Shown piece after piece: positions 52,433 through 63,900 of a stretch of 64,000 bases of DNA. The translations under genes were made by a program, and so were the position numbers. The stretch is from Eustoma russellianum (lineage: Eukaryota; Streptophyta; Magnoliopsida; Gentianales; Gentianaceae). The stretch lies in NCBI GenBank assembly GCA_036186865.1, contig AP025043.1, positions 35,859,657-35,923,656 of the forward strand. Reading direction: 5' to 3'. The notes below the pieces were generated by a model. That model did no database searches. It saw only the letters and a list, made by a program, of their open reading frames with translations, and was not told the origin of the DNA. Position 1 is the first letter of the stretch; each line of letters opens with the position of its first letter.

Positions 52433-53863
52433 TTAAGACACCGCATAACTTTGCTGCATGTGGCCTGTATTGATTTGATACAGGCAACTTGGGTATGGTC
52501 TCTTTCTCTCATGCCACAAGAATCTTTGCTTTAAGTCTTGGTACATTTTGTTGGCTCCAGGATGGATAGACAATCGAGAATTATGAGTTTCATGAAGGAC
52601 TTCGTTCTTTATATCCTCGTCATTGGGTGCGCACAGTCGTCCTCTAAACCACAAGATATCATCATTTCTAATATCAAAATCCTCAGATGGTTTTGTTTTC
52701 AACCTGTCCTTAGTTTTCTTCAAAATTTCATCCCCTTCTTGACCCTCCTTAATCTTATCAATCAGCGAAGGAATCAATACCAACTTAGCGAGCATGCTAT
52801 CAATGGAATCCACTACCTCGAGATCAAATTCTTCCATATCACTTTGCGAAGGTGGTTGATGCGGATGGCTTGTCTTTCGACTCAAGGCGTCAGCAACTTT
52901 ATTGGCTTTTCCCGGATGATACTGAATAAAAAGGTCGTAGTCCTTCATCAACTCTAGCCATCTGTTTTGACGCATATTTAATTCTTTCTGGGTGAAAAGG
53001 TACTTAAGGCTCTTGTAATCTGTGAAGATTTCACACCTTTCACCGTACAAATAATGTCTCCATATCTTTAGGGCAAAGACTACGGCTGCGAGCTCAAGAT
53101 CATGTACCGGGTAGTTTTGTTCAAACGGCTTCAGCTGTCTAGATGCATACGCAATCACTCGATCTTTCTGCATTAGCATGCATCCAAGTCCATTCTTAGA
53201 GGCATCGCTATACACCACAAAACTTTCACCCGAAACAGGTTATGCTAACACTGGGGCGGAAGTCAACTTTTCTTTTAGTTCGGTAAAACTCCTTTCGCAG
53301 TCTGTTGTCCATTCAAACTTTGTATTTTTCTGGGTCAAACGGGTGAGAGGCATCGCAATCCAAGAAAACCCTTCAACGAACTTGCGATAATAGCCAGCAA
53401 GACCAAGGAAACTCCGTACCTCCGTAATATTCGTTGGCCTTGGCCATTCTGTAATTGCCTCGATCTTTTTGGGATCCACAGATATCCCATCCTCAGATAT
53501 AACATGTCCTAGAAATGCTACACTGCGTAACAAAAATTCGCATTTACTGAATTTGGCATACATTTTCTTTCTTCGTAAAATGTCAAGGACAGTCCTTAAA
53601 TGGGCCACATGGGTCTCTTCATCCGGTGAGTAGATCAAGATGTCATCGATAAAAACCACAAAAAATTTGTCCAGTTGTTCTTGAAATACTCGATTCATCA
53701 GATCCATAAACGCCACGGGGGCGTTGGTCAGTTCGAATGGCATTACAAGAAATTCGTAATGTCCATAACGTGTTCTGAATGTAGTTTTCGGGACATCCTC
53801 ATCTTTGATCTTCAATTGGAAGTATCCCGAGCGAAGATCAATTTTACTGAAAATTCGTGCCCC
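52433..53863 (-). pseudogene. Gypsy D RT (3' exon), RNase H and start of integrase
   Basis: RT palm F-V-V-F-I-D-D-I-L-I-Y-S in 53815-53240, then F-L-G-H-V-I and F-L-G-L-A-G-Y-Y-R-K-F. A TAA at about 53239 (a CAA-to-TAA type change) precedes 53218-52433, with RNase H D-A-S-K-N-G-L-G and E-I-F-T-D-Y-K-S-L, linker Y-H-P-G-K-A-N, and the first histidine part of the zinc finger (L-S-I-H-P-G-A-N-K-M-Y). The chain ends after R-K-R, before the C-x2-C pair. One of the better-kept pol frames of the window. Confidence 0.88.
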
Positions 53864-53940
53864 TGCATCATGATATTTTTAGGTAGTGTTCATAATAGAC
53901 TTATCATTGAAATAAAAACTTTGAATCGCTTGCCCAAAGC
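53864..53940 (-). other. Intron-like gap in RT of gypsy D
   Basis: The coding sequence breaks after ...GATCAG-CTT and resumes GGGGCACGAATTTTCAG, at the same codons as the gap in A. The middle is AT-rich with stops. Donor candidate GCAAGC and acceptor ATGCAG; the exact junction is off by one base, so edges are uncertain. Confidence 0.45.
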
Positions 53941-54775
53941 TGATCGAATAGGTCGTCAATCCTAGGCAATGGGTATTTGTTCTTTATTGTGATCTTGTTG
54001 AGTTCTCTATAGTCAATGCATAAACGCATACTCCCATCTTTTTCCTTTACAAATAACACAGGAGCACCCTAAGGTGAAACACTTGGGCGGATGAGTTTCT
54101 TTTCCAGCAACTCACGTAACTGTTCTTTTAATTCTTTTAATTCCGCTGGCGCCATCCGATAGGGAGCCTTTGATATCGGCTCAGCTCCTGGGATTAGGTT
54201 AATCTCAAAAGAGATTTCTCGATCTGGAGGAAGACCCGGTAGCTTCTCTGGAAAAACGTCAGGATATTCTCAGACCACTGGAACTTGAGAAAGATCGGAG
54301 GGCGCCTGATCGACATTCATTGCATAAACGAGAAATCCTTCGTATCCTTTCTTCAACGCCATACTGGCGTGGATCGCATTTACATAAACATTCTTAGGAT
54401 ACTTCCTTAATTTCAAACCTCCTTGGAAGTTTACTTCCTTACGTGTGGGGTCTTTAATAGTAAACCGCTTTTCACTGCAATCAATGTGTGCAAAATTCTT
54501 GGAGAGCTAATCCATTCCAAGAATTACATCGAAATCAGTCATGGGTATGGAAATTAAGCCGGCGTCAAACCGGTGATCATCAAACTCAAGTTCGTAACTT
54601 CTGAAGATGTGATGAGACACAAGAACCTGATCCCCAGCTGCTTGAACTCTATAGGGCGTGTCACTATGGGTTGGGGTGTGATCAATATTCTTTGCAAATT
54701 TCTTTGAGATAAATGAGTGGCTAGCGCCACAATCAAATAGTACATTGGCAGGCACTGAGCATACTAAAATAGCTC
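53941..54775 (-). pseudogene. Gypsy D protease and start of RT
   Basis: Protease from about 54775: V-L-F-D-C-G-A-S-H-S-F, where the active-site Ser of D-S-G is Cys, then D-V-I-L-G-M-D. RT N-terminal fold between 54350 and 53950, with P-Y-R-M-A type and L-R-E-L-L motifs in reduced form and stops near 54508, 54270 and 54069. Confidence 0.82.
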
Positions 54776-54857
54776 CTGGATATGCAAGATTTAATAAGCA
54801 ACAGCAGGTGAATAGTATTTGCAAAAGTCTAAGTATTGCATAAACTTTAAAATATAC
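54776..54857 (-). other. Intron-like gap between gag and protease of gypsy D (82 bp)
   Basis: Minus strand GGGGCAG/GTATATTTT ... CATATCCAG/GAGCTATT. Removal keeps the frame (D-V-G-A-G-A-I-L-V) with phase 1, as in A. GT-AG ends, pyrimidine before the acceptor. Confidence 0.6.
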
Positions 54858-56088
54858 CTGCCCCTACATCATTAGCCTCTTCAGCAGCTGCGTCTGTCAT
54901 AGCATGGACTCTCGCGTTTGTACGCTGACGCTGGTTCTTAGGTTGTTGCTGCTGCAGGGCCCCTTTCTCCGGGCAGTCTTTGACCATGTGTCCAGCTTTT
55001 CCGCATCCGAAGCAGGTAGTCCCCTTATCCGGACAGTCTTTGAGGATATGGACCACCTTGCCACACCCAAAATATTTTCCTGATTGAATATAGCATTCCC
55101 CAACGTGGCGCTTCTTGCAGTGGGAGCATGTTGGAATAGCTGGCTGTTGGCCCTGATTCCTTGTCTGATTTTTCTACTGAGAACGCCGCTGGAACCGATT
55201 CTTCCCTTGTCGTCCCGGGCCTCTTGAGTTCTGCTTTTTGGATTTGCGGGACCCTCCATTCCTCGATGTTTCCCTGCCTCTCTTCTGCCTTATCTTATCA
55301 TGACAAATAATATCCCTCTCTATTCGATAGCAAGCATCCAACAGTGCACCAAAATTGGTTGGGTTTGCATTGACCAACCATGTCCTGATCCTAGGGTTTA
55401 ACCCTCTCTCAAACTTCAACATTTTTTTCTCCTCGTCGTTCATAGTAGATGGCTAAAATCTGCCCAATGCTATGAACTTATTGTCATACTCCGCCACCGT
55501 CATTCCTTGCTCTTCTACCAGGGATTCGAACTCATGCCTCTTTTGCAACTTAACTGAAGGTGGTATATAAAATTTGTTGAATTCTTGAAAGAATCTTTCC
55601 CAAGAAATTGGCCTTGGCAGGGATTGTATATTGGCCTTCCACCACTGGTACGCTTCCCCCAGTAGAAACGGCCTGACAGCTTGAGTCTTTACTTCTTCAG
55701 GTGCTCAGATCAACTCAAAACAATTTTCCACCTCGTCCAACCACTTCTCCACGTCATCCGTGTTCGATTTTCCCTTGAAAGGCGGAACATTAGCTCTTTT
55801 CAATTTTTCGAAATAATACTGGGCATCTCTGACTGGCTCGTGAGGCTGAGGAGCATTATGTTGTAACATCACTTGACCGATCTGGGTTACGGTCTGGCAG
55901 AAATTCTGGAAAGCATTAATATCCTGAATCATTTATGGCAAAGGCCCCTGAGTTTGGGGAATATTATGAGCCGGGGCCGGATTTTGATCCTGTGGCGGTG
56001 GTGGTGGAGGAACCTGAGCAGGTGGAGGAGGAATATGCTCCTGCACCTCTGGTCTGGCCCTGGCAGGTCTACCTCGTGGTCGTGCCAT
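54858..56088 (-). pseudogene. Gypsy D gag (four stops)
   Basis: ATG at 56088 opens M-A-R-P-R-G-R-P-A, a poly-P region (56030-55980), the gag core (Y-F-E-K-L, W-W-K-A-N, F-N-K-F-Y-I-P), and two zinc knuckles near 55060-54950: the first has Y for the first Cys, the second (C-F-G-C-G-K-A-G-H-M-V-K-D-C) is intact. Four in-frame stops but no obvious frameshift; at least three fit C-to-T change of CAG or CGA codons. Confidence 0.87.
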
Positions 56089-56367
56089 CTGCACTATGAA
56101 GTGTCGGAGTTTTATTCAAGGTTGGAATGTCGTAATAAGTGACAGAATTTAATTCATAATCCAATAGGAGTTTAAATGGATAATTCAAGAATATATAAAA
56201 TCTCATAGACTAAGATTTTCGTGATTAAGTCATGACTCTAATTTCCAGTCTAAGTCATCTTAGTCTAAGGTCAACTATCATTTAAGATCATGACTTAGAT
56301 CTAAGGTCAAACTTAGATTTCTAAAATCATAACTTAATTCTATATTCTGCCCGGATCTAGAGCCTCG
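56089..56367 (-). other. Gypsy D leader
   Basis: No gene is seen between PBS and gag. The stretch 56220-56345 contains repeated AAGTCATGACTTAG and CTAAGGTCAA motifs, also present in the LTRs of G and in the leaders of A, B and C. Confidence 0.6.
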
Positions 56368-56379
56368 GCTCTGATACCA
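56368..56379 (-). other. Primer-binding site of gypsy D
   Basis: GCTCTGATACCA is the exact complement of TGGTATCAGAGC, two bases from the LTR at 56382. Confidence 0.9.
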
Positions 56380-56381
56380 CC

Positions 56382-58965
56382 TGTAGAGCCTCGCACACCG
56401 GCCTAGCTAGATACGGTGCGCCCACCGTACTTCACTACGGAGAGTACCAGGCGTCAATTCATAACACGTTGTAGTCCATAACAAAAAATGTGGACCTTCC
56501 TGCTTACGCATCAACAGGTAAGCAAAACCGAGGCATAATAAAAACTTTTAAAATAAAGAAGTCTAAACATCCTCATAAGTCTTACAAACATGATCACAAA
56601 ATGAGAAAATCCGAAAATCAATGTTCCCAACATAAGTTCATAAAAAAAATCCATCCAACATGACCATCATATCAGAAACCCTTAAGCCGTTCTTCTTTCG
56701 CTCTTCTACGGATAGGGAACCCTAGGCTCATCCTCGATCCCCTCGACCCTATTTCCTGCGGGTTCTGAGAGAAAAATATAAGGGGAGATTGACAACGTCA
56801 CCAGCAAGTAAACTATAAATAATCATGAATTAAATGGAAAGTACACACAAGAACCAAAACCCCAGAATTTTGATTTCACAACATACCTGACCTTCAATCC
56901 ATTACCCGTAAGGAAATAAGATCATAACTTATAAGACAAGAAATCACAATAAGATCATAGCTTAGGAGATATTAAATCATAACATCATAGCCTAAGTAAC
57001 AGTGCATCAATCATCCGACCAGCTATGAAATGCCGTATGCATGAGTATGCACATGTGATGCATCATGATAAAAATGAGGATAAGTTTTTTCGTTCTTTCT
57101 TTCAAAACATCATCGTCAATAAAAACAAGAGAGTGTTCAGATCTATTATATCCGGATCTGAGGCGGTCATGCTCATCCCTTCGAATCTATTATTTCCGGA
57201 TCCAAAAACGGTCATATCATCAATCATAGTTATCAGGTCTATTCTCTCCGGGCCTGTGCGGTCATAATCATCATAATCAGGTCTATTCTCTCCGGGCCTG
57301 AATGGTCCTAATCATCATAATCAGGTCTATTCTCTTCGGGCCTGAACGGTCATAATCATCAGATCAAATAACCCCGGATCTGGAGCGGGTTAAGCTGGCC
57401 AGAAATAAATGGTACCAGTGGAAAGCGTTCTTTTCAAAACCGAATCTTTTCTTTAAAAATTCTTTTTCATCATTTTTTGTCATAAAATCAGTTTCATGAA
57501 TCATGTAAGTGACGATGATGCAATGTATGACGTGCACTATGTGATTCGTGATAAAATACATCACATACATACAAGCATGGTCTTATTATTTTGGCTGGAA
57601 AAATTTCCAGAATTATCAATCTGTTTGAGCGGGATTAAAACCTCATAATTCGGGCCTATTTTCATGATCTCTTGACATACGTATGCATAAGGGTATCTTG
57701 TCTACTTTCCATAAAAATTACGTAACGAGTCAAAACGTAGAAAACCTTCAAATCATTAATTCACCAAACAGGGTACTGCTGAAGTCAGCAGTACAGTACC
57801 CTTCTTTTACCTTTCTTTCAAGCCCATTAAGTATTATTTAAATTGGGCCAACACCTGGAAAATACTGAAAACACACCAGGAATTAATGCTCATAAGCCCA
57901 AACCATACAAATAAGTCTAAGCCCACAAGAATAAAGCCTCACAACCAATTCCGTAATTCTGCCCGATTTTCCAGTTTAGTAATACCAACTTAACTTCGGT
58001 AGTTACCCCTTAAAATAATAATTCCAAGCTGATTAATTTATATGGACATGCTCACCTATGTCCTAAGTAATTACCATAAAAATTTCAAAGCAATATAATA
58101 ACTTTAAAGGGGTCATTTACTCGCTTTCCCAAAAACGGTTACATGCTGATTCTGGAGTGACAGTTTTACTACAAATTGAATTGTGACTAAACCGTATGTC
58201 CTTTTTCCAAAATTCCAAATCACAGAATTATTAAGCACGTAAGGCTAGCATCCTACCAAAAATGAACCTATTTTCATGTTTCTAAGGTCCATTTTCGGGT
58301 CAACCAACACGTCACTTAAATTCTGTCCAGTTTCATTAATTTCAGCTTGGCCAGTTTCACTAAAAATTCAATTATGGATAAACCATAACTTCTTTTACCA
58401 AAATTCCAACTCTCATACTTATTACACAGGTAAGGCTAACACCATGTGAAAATCAGCTTAGTTGAACCTCCTAAGATTCATTTTCAGGCCATACGAAATG
58501 TTGCATAGTTCTGCCCAGTTCCAGTAATTTCAGCTTGAGCAGTTTTACCAAAAGTTTTATTAAAGATAAACCGTTCAAAAATGGCTTGCTAACCATCAAA
58601 CACACTTTTTAACATAAACATTACAGGTTCTACTACATTCTAAAGGTCAAATACAAATTACTTCAAAAACAGTTTTGAAGGTTACACATAGCACACCTGG
58701 ATTTTTGCACCTGTTGTACATAATAAAGTCTATCCTTGGCACATCTAGTTTGTATGTCCCATACCCCCAAAACAGCCTGTTTCATACACATGCAAGGGCT
58801 TATACTTCATTTTTTTAATGAACATATTACCCCTAAGTCATAAGACATCCAAATATACAACTTATATGCATCCTTTACCCCACAAGTCACATTCTTTCAC
58901 AAGAAATATTATTCACCCAACCTCTTCATCCAACCGTCCCCCTTACATGTTAAAGAAGAGAGTTT
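56382..58965 (-). repeat. 5' LTR of gypsy D (interrupted by copia-2)
   Basis: Begins, on the plus strand, TGTAGAGCCTCGC; matches LTR G in reverse orientation over its terminus, the minisatellite (57210-57360) and the 190 bp array (58130-58600). The last five bases agttt (58961-58965) precede copia-2 and should recur beyond the window. No gene; the frames 57025-57570 are LTR sequence. Confidence 0.85.
56706..56800 (-). other. Conserved LTR hairpin, acceptor-like site and short open frame (D copy)
   Basis: Weak stem TGAC/GTCA (56790-56793, 56797-56800), TTTTTCTCTCAG, then the frame 56764-56706, which has the same length (59 nt) as in G and reads I-E-D-E-P-R-V-P-Y-P before TAG. Differences from G are mostly at third positions. 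Confidence 0.55.
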
Positions 58966-61684
58966 TGTAGGATCTGCAAGGCACAACTAGAAGAGGGGGG
59001 TTGAATAGTGGGTGCGGAAAATGTGGTTTTTAAAATTGTTTTATACTAAAAACCCAACTTCTGAAAACAGTTTCTGTTTTCATGACATGTTTTGAAACAT
59101 TTTGAAAACTAGGTTTCAGGTCTTCAAAAATTCTGAAATTTGTAGAGATCTTAGTCTCAGATGTTCTGGGTATCTCCTAAAAATTTCAGATTAAAATTCA
59201 ACCTTTAACCCCTTTAAAAATTGTTAGTGGTCAGATTGCACAAATCTACCAGAAACGGTAGTCTGATTTGAAAATTTAATTCCGATTAAACCGTTAATCC
59301 AAATGGTCTGAAACTTTAATGAAAAACCCCTTATTATGTTTATTTAATTGGGTTGAAACATGTTTGCAAAATTTATTTTGGAACTATGTCAAATACGTTC
59401 AAAGTCTTAACCTTTGCAAGTCTGAAAATCAGACTGCACTAGTCTCGGAACTATTGACGTTTGAATGACTTATCCTTATCTAAAAGGGTTGAAACTTGCC
59501 CCAAATGAAACTTAAGAGGTGTGGCTATGTTTTTGCAAATTTTGGTAATTTTTGAAAGTCGTTTGATATTTTTACTAATGCAATAAAGACGATGCAAAGT
59601 GCTGGAAACTCAAAGTAAAGTGCTGAAAGTAATAACACCGAGAATTTTATACTGGTTCGGTTAACACAACCTACTCCAGTCTTCGAGGACACATTCCTCG
59701 GTTATCACTAAACAAAATAACACCTTACCACAAAGGGTTGCTGGAGTTACACACCAACTCCAATCCTTTACAAACGATACAAGTAATCACACCTTTCACG
59801 AACACCACCACCGAACGAATGAATGTTTGATCACACCTTGATCAACGTTTTACAACAATGAACGTATATGGTGGTCTATACAAAGCCTATTCAATATATT
59901 TGAATATTAGAACAATAGGCTTGAAAGAGAAGAAGAAGAAAGAAATGTGGAAGTCTTTTTTTTTGCACTTGGAAATTATGAGACTTGTCTTGCTTTTGTT
60001 TGCTACATCTCTTCTCCTTTTAAACAGCCTTGGCCGCCCCCTTAGGGCTCTTTTCCATCTTGAGAATTCTTTTTTAAGTCCTTGGAAGAATGCCTTGTGT
60101 AAATGTGACATTAACTTTCTTACTTCACACAACATGATTGGATAGATGACTTGGCTTTGCTTACTTGGCACTTCATGATTGGTCCAACCTTGTCACCATT
60201 TAGTGTGCTGTAAAAATCTGAGATTAACTTGAAAAACATGTGCCCAAAAGAATTCAAAACACTACAAAATAATCATCATTCAATCCCTTCAATTTTGGGA
60301 TGCAAATTAAGGACAAATGAATAGTAAATTCGACCACTATTCACGTGTGCTGAAAATTTTCAGCATGTGTTGCATTTTTGAAATCTTTCCTTGTGTGTTG
60401 CCCTCTTCAAAGTCACCCATCATGTGTGGATTATTTTCCACCAATTAAAGTGCCAAATAATCTCCATCTAGACTCCAATAAATCTAAAAATGGTGTGTGA
60501 AATTCCTGCACATGTGCTGAATTTTCTTTTGGTAAACTTTGTCAAATAATGCCCAATATTCACACATATCTGGTAACTTATAATCAGCCCTAATTTGAAT
60601 TTTCTAGAACATTTTAATATGTATTGAATATGTAAAAATTGTATAGATACATGTTACATGTCATGCCAAAAATGTTCCATGTGTCGTGTTCGTAGAAAAC
60701 CGAATTTTTGACTTTTGTCGATTACGCGATTTTTCTCCGATTAAATTCAAAGTTTTTGCACATGTTATATATATTATGTCACAATTAATATACATAGAAT
60801 AATTTGAATATTCATCTCTAATTTTTGAAGTAAGTGGCACCCCATGTGACAAAAATGTTGAATTTGAAATCTCCACAATTTGGCCTTAATTGGGGTTGAT
60901 TTGTGTGTGCCAACATAGAATGGTTTTATGGCTGAATATACCATGTAAGCCACGAAATTTATGGCCATTTTTGAATTGTAGGGGCTGGCCATCTATATAT
61001 GGCAAGTACGTGACACGTTGATGAAGTTTAGGTATTCACCAGATACGACAATTTTTGGTTTAGAACCTTTTAACGTGTCATAATAATTTTGTCATCACCA
61101 TGACTTATATCATATGATATAAGACCTGAATATACTCATAAATATGAGGTAAATATAGTGGTGTGACGTTAACGTATGTTCGTAAAATATATAACGTGTC
61201 GGTAGTACGTTGGAATATATATGTATGTGCCTTTTTATAAAAAAAATCTGAATATATATATAATGAAAGATCATTTCAGTATATAATGAAAGATCAAAAT
61301 CTGAATATATATATATATATATATATTAAATGGCGTGTGATATGAGGGAGAAGAAGACTTTCCATTCTTCAATTTGTTGCCTTTGTGCCTTTTTCAAATA
61401 TAGCTTCCTTTAATGAACTACTTAGTTTATTTAACTAAGTACTTCACTTAATGAACTAATTTAGTTCACTAATGATGGTACCTAAAAATAGTTCAAACAC
61501 AACAAATGCTCGCCATTTGATTTAAGCTTTAAAGCTTCATGGCTCGTTAGTACGACAATATTATATATGAACTATATAAGGCAAGTTTCACGCAAAAACA
61601 TGTCATATCATAAAACATGTCATGCATTTCTTTAATACACGTTATTTAAATAATGCATTTTGTAATCACGCAAACCCTTTTGAT
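58966..61684 (-). repeat. 3' LTR of copia-2 (5' tip deleted)
   Basis: Starts on the plus strand TGTAGGATCTGCAAGG, the reverse complement of the copia LTR end. It contains hairpins at 61420-61440 and 61452-61468, the 20 bp palindrome at 61104-61123 and an (AT)n near 61307. At 61684 AATCACGCAAACCC runs directly into TTTTGATGATTT, so the LTR start and the adjoining polypurine tract are missing. Frames at 59858-60992 are not genes. Confidence 0.88.
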
Positions 61685-61935
61685 GATTTACAAAATAATC
61701 CTAGTACATGATTTAAATTTTGTCGCTCCCCCTCCAATCGTGCACAAATTCAAATTTGAATTTTGAATTCGTCTCCCTTTTGATTTGTGCAATCAATCTT
61801 TCTCTCTCCCCCTTAAATCATGCATTCTCTCCTGCTTTATTTTGGAAAGACAATCAAAAGCGCATGTAAAGATAAAGATAGCAATAAAAAATCATGCATT
61901 TCAAATAATATGAAAAGTGCGTTCTTAAGGGTTAT

Positions 61936-62823
61936 TTATTTAACCATTTGAGAATGTCCCTTTTGGTACCCAAATTTGGGTGACCTTTCTAGGTCTTCCA
62001 AAAAGTTAGAAAGGTGATGAAGACGCAACATAATACACGTTAGGGGCAAATGCGTTTGGCCGAGAATCCCATCATGCATATAGTATGGTTTTTGTTTTTG
62101 ATATGCATTTCGGTTTGTATGCACGAGGCATGATCTATATGCATTTTTATGATATGAGTGTCGCATATGCATCAATGGCTTTCTTTCATATTTATATGGC
62201 ACATGATTTCACTTTGTATGATATGAAGAATAAGAAGCACGATGAGATGAGATGAGTGGTGTACTAGTCTTCTACTTAGGTTGTATAGTTTCATGCGGTT
62301 TCATAGATGTAGATAAAATCAATTTTGTAGCCTTATTTTGTACTTTATTCTCTTTAACGTACCCTACTCCGGTTTTATCATTTTCATGCTTCTGAGAAGA
62401 GATAAGACGATCTAGAATACAAGTGTCCGTATCGAATTATTTTATAGTCTTTTCTAGATCTTCGTTTCTTGATTTCAACTTTGAAATCTCGGCTTTCAGT
62501 TCAGTGTTCTCAGGTGTCAATGTTGAAATTTCAAACTTTAATGAATTTATGATGCAAGACGACTCTTATTTTGAATCGTTCAATTGAGACACAAGATTTG
62601 TGTTAGAAGATTCTAACAATTTCTTGTCTTCAATTAATTGCTTCTTTTCTTTTGCAAGAGTCTTAGCAAACTTATGCAATTCAAGATACTAAACAAACGA
62701 ATCATGATATGATGGTTCAGAGTCGGAATCGGAATCGGAATTAGAATGTAACTCACTATCAAGAAGTAGAGGCCTTTGGCTTGGCATACCTTCTTGCTCG
62801 GTTTTGTGTCTAGTGGTTGCCAT
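61936..62823 (-). pseudogene. gag: Copia-2 gag remnant
   Basis: ATG at 62823 begins M-A-T-T-R-H-K-T-E-Q-E-G, close to gag of copia-1. After P-L-L-L-D-S-E the sequence jumps to the S-D-S-D-S-D-S-E-P-S-Y tract, a deletion of about 1.1 kb that removes most of the capsid domain and the zinc knuckle. The coiled-coil part then continues with stops down to the C-terminal H/Y/R-rich part (62202-61936). Non-functional. Confidence 0.87.
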
Positions 62824-63272
62824 CTCACTTAGATTGTTGGATCCTTTTGTTGTGAGTGTTCCTGCGCTCTGATACCACTTGTAGGATCTGCAAGGCACCA
62901 CTAGAGGGGGGGTTGAATAGTAGGTGTAGCGTCCCGTACTCGGCTACCCCTCGTACGGTGCACCCGCCATACTTTCCCTTTCGGAAAAATACAAAGCGTC
63001 GATACTTAACTCGTAAAACCCATGGATAAACATGGATTACAAAGTCACGATCTTAACGGGTAGATATAAATACGGCAGAATTTGAACCTTAATCCGAAAG
63101 CGTCAAATCGCGAGTTCATAGCAAAATTATACAAACTGAACCGATAGAAAAATACACCACGAAATTATACAAACGTAATCCGAAGAAGAATCCGAAAATA
63201 GCTATGTCCTAAAATGTCCCAAAGGTTCATCAAAAGCTTCCATCATCATTCTCTAACAGCAACTTCAATAAC

Positions 63273-63366
63273 CTACTGGTATGGCACCCTTGGCTCATCA
63301 TCAATCCACTCGACTTCATTACCTGGCTCTGGAGGGAAAAATAAATGGTTGAGCGACAAAGTCGCC
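63273..63366 (-). other. Conserved LTR hairpin, acceptor-like site and short open frame (F copy)
   Basis: Stem GCGAC/GTCGC (63353-63357, 63361-63365), TTTTTCCCTCCAG, then the frame 63328-63273 with V-E-W-I-D-D-E-P-R-V-P-Y before TAG. Compared with G the peptide is nearly unchanged although codons differ. Confidence 0.58.
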
Positions 63367-63664
63367 AGCAAGTATACAATAACACCATACAATAAAGAGA
63401 AAACGACATACCAGAATCAAATTCCAATTCCTTAAGTTAAAGCATACCTGCCAATACCTTTCCGAAGCATCATACTTAAAAGTCATATCAACACTTAGCT
63501 AAGATCTAAATATCATCACTTAGTTAGATTCTACGTGCTATAGCCAACCCTTACTTCTATAAATAAGTATCATGCGTAATGCGTATGAAAATGTGAATGC
63601 AATGCAAATGCAACGGAAAACATTCTTTCTTTATTTTAGACATGCTCATCATAAAACAAGAGAG

Positions 63665-63900
63665 TCTGTCAGCCTAGTATACCGGGCATGACTCGGTTCT
63701 TATAACATGATCACCTTCAGGTCTATTATACCGGACCTGGCTCAGTTCTTATACTCTTCAGACTTATTATACCGGGCCTGGATCGGTTCTTATATCTCAT
63801 CAGACCTATTATACCGGGCCTAGATCGGTTCTTATAATCGTGATCATCTTCAGACCTATTATACCGGGCCTGGCTCGGTTCTTATAACTCTTCAGATCAA
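63665..63900 (-). repeat. Minisatellite in LTR F
   Basis: Five units of about 36-55 bp with CAG(A/G)CCTATTATACCGGGCCTGG and TCGGTTCTTATA. It has the same place and polarity as the arrays in G and D, but diverged units. Confidence 0.8.

Larger units (their letters stand above)
52433..58965 (-). mobile_element. Ty3/gypsy element D (3'-truncated)
   Basis: 5' LTR from 56382 upward (interrupted by copia-2 at 58966), PBS 56368-56379, gag, protease, RT and RNase H, then cut inside the integrase zinc-finger at about 52440 next to the LINE. Sequence resembles A and C, so Tekay-like. The 3' LTR is absent. Confidence 0.87.
58966..62924 (-). mobile_element. Defective Sirevirus derivative (copia-2)
   Basis: Same family as copia-1 but diverged. 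3' LTR 58966 to about 61684, interior to 62879, stub of 5' LTR 62880-62924 cut by LTR F. The interior keeps gag fragments and several GGGGGAG tracts, with no pol. The PBS complement (GCTCTGATACCA) lies at about 62867-62878. Confidence 0.88.
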
